From the NCBI GenBank assembly GCA_014529385.2, contig CM043942.1, positions 32,581,469 through 32,645,468 of the forward strand: a stretch of 64,000 nucleotides of DNA. Direction: 5' to 3'. The stretch's first letter is position 1, and every line of letters starts with the position of its first letter. Positions 56,756 through 64,000 of the stretch are shown here, piece by piece. A model generated the notes under the pieces. That model did no database searches. It saw only the letters and a program-made list of their open reading frames with translations, and was not told the DNA's origin. This DNA is from Adiantum capillus-veneris (Eukaryota; Streptophyta; Polypodiopsida; Polypodiales; Pteridaceae). A program made the position numbers and the translations under genes.

Positions 56756-57991
56756 CTACCCTACACCTAACTGCTTGCGGAAATGCGCAAAGATTTCTGA
56801 GGGAAGTCCTTTTGTAAGTAGATCAGCAGGATTTTCTATGGTGTGAACTTTGACAAGCTGAATTTTCTTATCCTCGAGCATTTACCTGATGAAATGATAC
56901 TTCACATCCACATGCTTTGCCTTTGAGTGATAAACTTGATTGCGAGCCAATTGTATAGCACTTTGACTATCACAATATAACACAGGCATCTCTTCTTTGA
57001 TTCCCAAATCTGTTACTAGTCGATTAAGCCAAATTGATTCTTTGCATGCCTTTGATGCTGCAACATATTCAGCCTCTGTAGTAGACTGAGTAACACAATC
57101 TTGTAATCTAGAACGCCATGATACTGCTCCACCAGCCAATGTAAAGACATACCCTGACGTAGACCTTCGGTTGTCTAATTCACCTGCATAATCTGAGTCT
57201 GTAAAACCCTTTACACTTAGCTCCTGACTCCCATAGCATATACACATACTCTTTGTAGCTTTCAGGTATCTCAATATTCCTTTCACTGCCTCCCAATGTT
57301 TCTTGCCTAGGTTTGACATGTATCGACTTACTACTCCCACTGCAAATGCAATGTCTGGGCGAGTAGCAATCATTGCATACATCAAACTACCCACTGTAGA
57401 CGCATATGGAATCTTATCCATTTCAGCATAATCTTCCTCAGACACAGGACAATCTTGTTTGCTAAGTTTCACATATGGTGGCAGTGGAACACTCAATGCT
57501 TTTCCCTTCTCCATATTGAAACGTTGCAAAACCTTGTCAATATACTCTGTTTGAGATAACCAAATCAACTTCTTTGATCTGTCTCTCTCAATGCGCATAC
57601 CAAGTATATGACTTGCCTCACCCATGTCTTTCATGTCAAACGATTTTGCCATCTTTGACTTCAAAGCTGAAATTTCTTCCAAGTGCTTGCCAGCAATCAA
57701 CATGTCATCCACACACAAAATAAGGATCAGCCAACTGCCATCCTTAGCCTTCTTTGTATATAGACAGTGATCGAACTCACTACGTTTGTAGCCTTGAGAA
57801 AGCATAAACTTGTGGAAATTATGGTCGCATGCCCTCGGTGATTGTTTTAAGCCATAAAGACTCTTTAACAACTGGCATACCAAATCTTCCTTGCCTTTCT
57901 CAACAAACCCCTTTGGCTGCTGCATGTAAATTTCCACATCTAAATCACCATGCAAGAACGCTGTCTTGACATCCATTTGGTGCAACACCAA
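56756..57991 (-). pseudogene. Reverse transcriptase and RNase H of F
   Basis: HQMDVKTAFLHGDLDVEIYM, SLYGLKQSPRA, the catalytic motif LILCVDDMLIAG, the thumb YASTVGSLMYAMIATRPDIA, then RNase H KGFTDSDYAGELDNRRSTSG, TQSTTEAEYVAASKACKESI, LYCDSQSAIQLARN and KAKHVDVKYHFIR. A TAA at 56882 follows FIR; the phase goes on with MLEDKKIQLVKVHTIENPAD and LLTKGLPSE to a final TAG at 56756. RT and RNase H catalytic residues are intact. Confidence 0.9.
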
Positions 57992-60400
57992 ATCTTATAT
58001 GGTAACCTATGCAAGAAAGCATCTCAATGTAGTCATCTTGACCACCGGAGAGAAGACTTCATCAAAGTCAATGCCTTGTTCTTGCTTAAAGCCCTTGGCA
58101 ACAAGCCTTGCTTTATATTTTGGCTGACTATCATGCGCCGTGACCTTATACCTATAAACCCATTTACAAGGTAGAGCCTTTTTGCCCTGTGGTAATTTAA
58201 CTAGCTTCCATGTCTGGTTTTTATGCAGAGCTGTCATCTCTGACTACATGGCCAATTGCCAATTCCCGGAGTCCTTCATTTGCACTGCTTCCTTGTAACA
58301 TGAAGGCTCATTGCAATCAGTCAGCATGACATAGTTCATAGATGGAACAAACCGATCAGGAGGTTGCGTGATACGTCCAGATCTAGGCAAAATAGGTGGC
58401 TCAGGCTCAGCCACAACCTGTGGTTTCAATCTATCCTGTCCTTGCTCCTCTTGAGCCCTGACATTTTGTCTTGCACGTGCATGTCCATCTTCTTGGAAGA
58501 CAACTCTTCTAATCTCCTCAACCCTCTCTGGTTTAGAATGATATTTGGATTCATTAAAGTGAACATCATTGCTGTGGATAACCTTTCTGGATTCGGGATC
58601 CCAAAGTGTGTACCCCATCTCACCAGAATTACCATAGCCTAGAAAGATGCACTTTCTACTCTTTGGCTCAAGTGTGTTCCTAAATTCCTTTGAAACGTGA
58701 GTATATGCCTCACAACCAAAGACTCTGAGATGCTTGTATGAGGGCATTTTGCCTGACCATACCATCTCGGGCACTGAATCCTTCTGCAAGACCTTTCTAG
58801 GAGATCTATTTATAAGATGAATAGTTGTTGATACAGCTTCAACCCAAAACCTAGTTGGTAGCTGTGCATTAGACAACATACTTCTGACCTTCTCTTGTGT
58901 GGTCCTATTCATCCTCTCAGCAACACCATTTTGAGGAGGATTGTAAGGAGCAGTAAGTTCATGTTTTATACCTTTTGACTCACAAAAGTCCTGAAAGGCC
59001 TTTGAAACATACTCTCCACCATTTTTAGTGCGTAAGCATTTAAGCTTCTTGCCACTCTGATTCTCCACAAGTGTCACAAATGTTTTGAAAACAGTAAACG
59101 TTTCATCCTTGTGCTTGAGAAAGTAAACCCATACTTTCCTCGAGTAATCATCTATAAATGTCATAAAGTAAGAAGCTCCCCCTAGAGATAGGTTAGGCAT
59201 AGGCCCACACAAATCACTATGAACAAGTGCCAACTGTGTATCTCTTCTACTGCTTCTATGCTTATGTGGCTGCTGTGTTTGCTTACCATACAGACAATGT
59301 TCACAGAATTCAAAATCATTAAATGAAAAGCCATGCAAATAACCAGAACGAGACAAGATTTCCATTCCCTTCTTGGACATATGTCCTAACCGGCTATGCC
59401 ACAAAGAAACGTTTGGCTGCTCGGTTTCATTGATTACATTTTTAGGGACATTTGATACATAAATCATGTAAATTCCTCCAGACTTTACTCCAGGTGCTAC
59501 TGTCATAGAACCCTTGGATATCTTCCACATTTTCTGTCCAAAAGTGGTGACGTAGCCAGCATCATCAAGTAAAATTGTGCTGATCAAGCTCTTTGTAATA
59601 GCGGGAACATGTCTCACATTTTTCAGCATGAAAGAAGAGCCATTCTGAAACTTCAATTGAACATCTCCAACACCTAAGATCTCACATGTCTGCCCATTGC
59701 CTAGCCGAACATGATTTTTAGTGGTCACATAAGAGGTAAACCACTCCTTGTTTGGAGACACATGAAGTGATGCCCCTGAGTCTATAATCCAGTCACTCAG
59801 TGCATTTCCATCAGATGCTGTAAGAAGAGATAAGTCCATTGTATTCTTCAAGAAGTAGATGTCTCCTGATAGTAGACTGTCATCCTCTTCAACAGTGTTT
59901 GTCACATTTATTTCTTGAATCTTCACTGAGGACTTGTTCTTCTCACCATGGTCTTCAGCTTTCTCTTTTCCTTTTTCTGCTTTCCATTCTTTGCAGTCTC
60001 TTTTCGTGCGACCTTTCTTGCCACAATGGTAGCATTCTATGTCACTCTTGCCTTTAGCACTGCGGGACTTGCTACGAGACTGATTCCTCTTTCCACCTTT
60101 GTATTTTGCTTTGGTCCTTTCCCTGACAACTAAGGCTGCCCCTTTGCCTTTGTCCATTGTCTTTCTATTGGTTTCTTCAGTAAGCCGACTGTCTTCTACA
60201 CCTGCTATGGTCAAACCATCTGGAGGTGCAGAATTACTCAAAGCTGTGCGAAAAGTGTCCCAACTTTCTGGCAATGTGATCAACAGGAACATAAATCTTA
60301 AAGGTTCATCAAACTTGACACCTTGAGCTGACAAATGACTGTAGATGGTGTGGAATTCATTCAGATGATTGGACATAGGTGTCCCTTCTTTCATCTTCAA
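57992..60400 (-). pseudogene. Gag C-terminus, protease, integrase and start of RT of F
   Basis: From 60400 a 718-codon frame: copia Gag tail (SNHLNEFHTIYSHLSAQGVK), knuckle CYHCGKKGRTKRDC at residues about 123-136 with Arg at the zinc-binding His position, protease WIIDSGASLHVSP near 206, integrase zinc finger (WHSRLGHMSKKG...FCEHCLYGK), core LVHSDLCGP, LRTKNGGEY (Lys at the second catalytic Asp) and NGVAERMNRT, then FGCEAYTHVSK and RKCIFLGYG. TAG at 58244, the RT start [13 protein letters not shown]...[21 protein letters not shown] at 58007 and TAA at 57995 follow in the same phase. Confidence 0.9.
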
Positions 60401-60442
60401 GTCAACAAGCTTCTTAAGCCAATATACCTGTGAAGCTGCACT

Positions 60443-60736
60443 CTACTTCTCATAAAGATCACTCAACTTTGTCCATGCTTCATAAGCCGACATCTCGTCT
60501 GCTACATTGAAGTAAACGCTTTCTGCCAAAGTCAGCATAATGGTAGAAAGTGCCAATTCAACCATTTCGCTCCATTCAACTTCGTCCATATCTTCTGGTT
60601 TTATCCCCTTGAGCTTTATAGGTTTTATCTGCTTCTTTTGTACCAACACGTGCCAAATCTGCTTCTTCCACAATGGGAAATTGGTTCCATCCAGCTTCTT
60701 GATATTGTAAAGAGCAGTGTCCTGTGATCCAGCCAT
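60443..60736 (-). pseudogene. Gag N-terminus of F
   Basis: MAGSQDTALYNIKKLDGTNF, PLWKKQIWHVLVQKKQIKPI and SAYEAWTKLSDLYEK are the standard copia Gag start. It stops at TAG (60443-60445); the same phase continues SAASQVYWLKKLVDLKMKEG into the 60400 frame, so Gag-Pol is one reading frame interrupted by one codon. Confidence 0.88.
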
Positions 60737-61817
60737 AGCTACGCTTCACGGTAGTTTACTTTCTTGGGAAAAATTTGGCAGAGTTTCCCCTAGAAACTGA
60801 CCTCTGAACCAATATCAACCTGTCAAATGAACCAAGAAAGCTTCAGATTCTGCATAAATTTCGGCAGAGTCTCCTTTGTAAAATGGCTTTGGTGTACTCA
60901 AAAACAGACAAAAAACAGCTTAAAAAACCACTGTCTCTCTAACACTGTAAGCTGTGGGTAAACCTGTCCACCTGTACTGTCTCTCACTGTCCTGTCACTG
61001 TCCTGTAAGCATAGACTGCGACAATGCCTCAACGGCAGTAAAGCAAAGATGCAATCCCAACTGTCTAACTCACGGTCAATACATTCTAGCTGCCTATCTA
61101 AGGGTGCTCAAGGGATCGCTCCAAGACCTGTATCACCGAAAGGATCTCAACATTCGAGAATCCCCCAGCTCAATAAAGCCTCACTCGACCCTCAACAAAG
61201 GCTACAGTAAATCTGACAATACATAGACTTCCCACAAAGTCATACATCCACAAATTTCCCACTATATGTTGTAACCACTGCGGCGGTTGTTTGTTGCGTG
61301 ACTCACAGCCAGCAAATCCTCAATAGACATACATCATCTCTGACAATACATCCCATGTGGAAGTACCTACAATGTCAGGATGAAATCTGGAATATCAAGC
61401 AGCAAACTCAAGCTACCTGATGAACTAGTGGATGTCGCCTATAGTCTGTGTGTAGATGCGCCCGTGTCGTATGTGACATGCCTCCAAGAACTGTGAGCCG
61501 TCCTTCGATGTGTAGACAGCCACAAATCAGCACTTTGGGAGTGCCGACATCCTCAACACCTGCAGTCGTAGGCCGAAACCCCAAATTTGCAGAGTCGGAT
61601 CTGCACCCGTTCAGACCACGTACTCGAAAATGGCTTGCGCAGAACTTTGTCGAAGCCGAACGGTGGCCGAGATGACCTCAGAATGAAATTCTGAGAACAC
61701 CAAGCCCCTCGGGCTCCCCCACAGGATTTGGGGCTGTGTCTTCGCCTGTCGAATGTCACTCCAATCTGAGCAGGTGACTCTGGCTACCTGCAAATGCTGC
61801 CCCGAGCCTCGATCTGA
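60737..61817 (-). other. Leader of F
   Basis: About 1.1 kb, non-coding. It carries the two blocks shared with the leader of the gypsy element G (near 60775-60793, with a second weaker copy near 60870, and 61130-61215). Confidence 0.7.
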
Positions 61818-61829
61818 GCTCTGATACTA
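61818..61829 (-). promoter_or_regulatory. Primer binding site of F (initiator tRNA-Met, one mismatch)
   Basis: The minus strand reads TAGTATCAGAGC against the consensus TGGTATCAGAGC, two bases from the LTR. Confidence 0.85.
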
Positions 61830-61831
61830 GT

Positions 61832-62023
61832 TGAAAGAGTACGAGCGGAAGTGCGATGCGAGAGAGTGTGCGAGAAGAAGAGCACGACGATATGGTGAAC
61901 TCGCTCTATTGTAATGTGTAGAGCATAGTGAGTTCTTATTAGGTTTTTACAAAAGAATATGTGTACATACCTGGCGGCCCGCCCACTTACCTGGGCAACC
62001 ACATTGGGCTTTATACCCCAACA
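61832..62023 (-). mobile_element. 5' LTR of F (192 bp)
   Basis: The plus strand runs TGAAAGAGTACGAGCGG to TATACCCCAACA, followed by the duplication CACTG. Confidence 0.95.
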
Positions 62024-62028
62024 CACTG

Positions 62029-62241
62029 TGCCGTTCCTCTGGCCACGCCGCAGGGTCGAGAGTGCCTCCCCTTAGCGCTGTAAACTCATCGAGCCCACCC
62101 TCATAGTTTTTTGGCCAGGTCGAATTTCGGCTCTCCCCCCGCCTAAACCCTCCTGCACATGGCCGCCCTTTGCTTCACAGCTTGCATGCTCATGGAATTC
62201 ATGCAAAAGGTAGAGAGAGTCTACGCCTTTTTCCAAAAAGA
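62029..62241. other. Short interval between F and the J primer site
   Basis: Non-coding in my reading; it would be the 5' interior of J. Confidence 0.45.
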
Positions 62242-62259
62242 CTCTGAGATTTGATACCA
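62242..62259 (-). promoter_or_regulatory. Primer binding site next to the right J LTR
   Basis: The minus strand reads TGGTATCAAATCTCAGAG, an iMet-type PBS start, one base from the LTR. This marks the right LTR as the 5' one of a minus-strand element. Confidence 0.65.
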
Positions 62260-62260
62260 G

Positions 62261-62424
62261 TGTAAAGACACAAGAGATTGGCTTGAGAGATCCACCTTCC
62301 TACCACCCTATATATAGGCTCTTTGGCTCTTAGACCTAGCCTAGTATGGATCCCCAATCCACGTCTAAGCCGTCCAAGTCCTTAGCCTAGGTCCATGACC
62401 CCCTGGGTTGCCCTTGGCCTTATA
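62261..62424 (-). mobile_element. Right 164-bp LTR of J (5' LTR in minus orientation)
   Basis: TGTAAAGACACAAGAGATTGG to TTGGCCTTATA; the same length as 36349-36512 and about 90 percent alike. The terminal CA has become TA. The minus-strand TATATATAG is kept. Flanks: GAAGG left of the left LTR, AATTG right of this one, so no duplication is seen. Confidence 0.75.
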
Positions 62425-62793
62425 AATTGGGGGGGAGGGAGGCTTATAAAAAGGGGTGTGCTTATTGTTTGGTCTCTGGGCTCGAGCTGATAACTGAAAA
62501 TGAGAAAGCTCTCCATAGCTCTCTCAAGCCACCTTATTCAAGCTCTCGAGAGATTATTAGAAGGGAGCCATATCGCAAAGCTCTAAGAGCTCTCTTTCTT
62601 GAGCCGAGCCTCCATATCCAAAGCTCTCATAATCAAAGCTCTTGCTCTCGCTTTTATTCCTTGGGAAGGAAAACCTTGGTGATAACCAAACCGCCTAAGC
62701 TCTTAGATAAGCAGGGATGCTTCCAGTGCTCTCATTCGGGCATTGAACGGTTAAGCTCTCATAAGATAGGTTCTCAAGCTCTCTCTCTAAGAC
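62425..62793. other. Spacer, no recognised gene
   Basis: Dense in AGCTCT/AAGCTCTC words (more than ten in 300 bases), suggesting decayed short repeats; a 125-codon plus frame here is unremarkable. Confidence 0.5.
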
Positions 62794-62798
62794 ATCGA

Positions 62799-63757
62799 TG
62801 TTGACCGTTGGGTCAACAACACAACATAACTCAAGTTTCGTACCAAAGTCTTATCTTTTGCGAGTTATGAAATGATGCGGATTATGGCTATAAACATCAT
62901 TTGTAATGAGTAGTTATTATAGTTTCAGAAGCCGGGGTGCAATGGCACTTCCAGATTGTAAATACAAAGCCATTTGACCCTTTCAACCCCATTTTTGGTT
63001 AAACCTAAGGTAGCCTTAGTATATAAGGTACCTATGTCATTTTGTAAAAAAGACTTTAATCATAATCAAAACTTTAGCGCTGCCGTCTACTGTGCGTGAG
63101 AGAGAAAGAGAGTGAGCGTGAGCTTTATCCTGTAGCTACGCCTGGCTCGCTCAACACATTGGAGATCCGACTGCACCATTGCTGTAGGCTCGAGGAGAGC
63201 TACGCGACAACGCCAAGCATTCCACGTGAGACGAAGCGCACACGCTGACGCATCTACGAGCTATTTGTGGCCATAAGTGTATCAAACGATGTCTGTTTTT
63301 TGCGTGCTAGTAGTCTATAGAATCGTGGCGACATAAGCTACACATAGGTAGTCATAAATTTCAGTTTCGGACACTTTCAAAATTCAGCTCTGTCATCCTA
63401 CGCGTTTTCCGTAGATGGGTTTTGAGTGAGGGTTTTGAGTGTAGAAGCTTAGGGACAGGTGTATCCTAGTAAGGGGATGGTGTTCCTTAAGTTTCGTACG
63501 AATCTAGCATGATTAGGTGAGTTACCTTCCGTATGTGTGTATGTGACTAGGTGGTGTACTTGAGAGCAGTGAGGTTCTTGATTGTGTTTTAGTTGGCCTT
63601 CCAGAGTGTTGTATGTGTAGGATGGTCTCAGCTTGACAAGCTGAAGAGATTTCCTCCGTGTGCCTATCGTGTCATCTGTGTCCTCGATTGACATTATGTT
63701 GATCTAGGTAGTGTTTGCATGCACTTCATGGGTGTGTGAGTCGCATCCCGTCCAACA
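62799..63757 (+). mobile_element. Solo LTR (959 bp) with TSD ATCGA
   Basis: It runs from TGTTGACCGTTGGGTCAAC to CATCCCGTCCAACA and is flanked by ATCGA on both sides (62794-62798, 63758-63762). It has TATA-like TATATAAGG near 63021. No PBS follows and no PPT precedes, so the interior was lost by LTR-LTR recombination. Parts (TTCCTTAAGTTTCGTACGA, ATTATGTTGATC, the CCCG-xCCAACA end) resemble the H LTR. Confidence 0.85.
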
Positions 63758-63762
63758 ATCGA

Positions 63763-64000
63763 GAAGAACTAAACCATTATAGCCGATTCAATTAAGGAAA
63801 ATGCTTCACTTTTCTCTAGCATATTATAGAATTTAGCTCTAAAGCACCCGATCATTTTACATATTACATAGCTCTCTTATTTAGGAGCTCTTGCTATCAT
63901 CACCATATCTTGTATCTCTGATAACCTTAAGCCATACCTATCTTCTACTTAATCTAAAAAGCTTTAGACTCTCTGATTTATGGACGGCGGAGAACAACAA
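63763..64000. other. Right edge, no recognised feature
   Basis: AT-rich, no gene seen. Confidence 0.5.

Larger units (their letters stand above)
56475..62023 (-). mobile_element. Element F: complete copia retrotransposon with TSD
   Basis: Two 192-bp LTRs (56475-56666 and 61832-62023), the duplication CACTG (56470-56474, 62024-62028), PBS, polypurine tract, and a single-phase Gag-PR-IN-RT-RNase H frame with five in-frame stops and no frameshift. Nearly identical LTRs argue for a recent insertion. The integrase has lost one catalytic aspartate. Confidence 0.95.

Overview
The window is eukaryotic nuclear DNA that consists almost entirely of transposable elements. It holds LTR retrotransposons of both superfamilies (Ty1/copia and Ty3/gypsy) nested in one another, a decayed CACTA-type DNA transposon, long (AC)n and (AG)n microsatellites, and one decayed pentatricopeptide-repeat (PPR) gene fragment. 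No intact host gene, rRNA, tRNA or CRISPR array was recognised. The copia RNase H and integrase types, tRNA-iMet primer sites, a CACTA end of the plant type and a PPR relic point to a land plant with a large genome. One Ty3 element (C) looks like lineages known from fungi and seed-free plants, which hints at a fern, lycophyte or moss, but the species cannot be fixed from the sequence.

Layout. 1-5425: minus-strand Ty3/gypsy element G (gag, PR, RT, leader, PBS, probable LTR), running off the left edge. 5426-16507: plus-strand element H, a gypsy-like element with gag and protease but no visible RT or integrase; its leader is a tandem array around a conserved CGATCGCGATCG palindrome. 16508-18877: minus-strand gag remnants, a gypsy piece fused to a copia piece (E) with PBS and LTR. 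18878-21470: nothing recognised. 21470-35145: decayed plus-strand copia A, split inside its RNase H region by minus-strand copia B (24263-34842), which itself contains the minus-strand gypsy C (about 26289-33495). 35515-36020: PPR pseudogene. 36349-62424: two same-orientation 164-bp LTRs (J) enclose everything between them.

Inside J: a CACTA end at 38282 and CACTA C-terminal remnants near 41.2-42.1 kb; copia K (42892-55487, TSD CTTCC), whose gag is interrupted by chromovirus D (44821-53680, TSD AAGTG); and copia F (56475-62023, TSD CACTG, two 192-bp LTRs). 62799-63757 is a solo LTR with TSD ATCGA.

The most interesting points are: (1) K and B belong to one non-autonomous copia family that shares a broken protease motif (DVSAR) and the same loss of integrase and most RT; (2) the palindrome array of H, with paired arm changes between its two LTRs; (3) a leader block shared by a Ty3 element (G) and a Ty1 element (F); (4) element D, whose pol frame is continuous over 4 kb and broken only by stops that one C-to-T step from CAA, CAG or CGA could explain. 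Domain calls come from reading translated frames; no database search was run.
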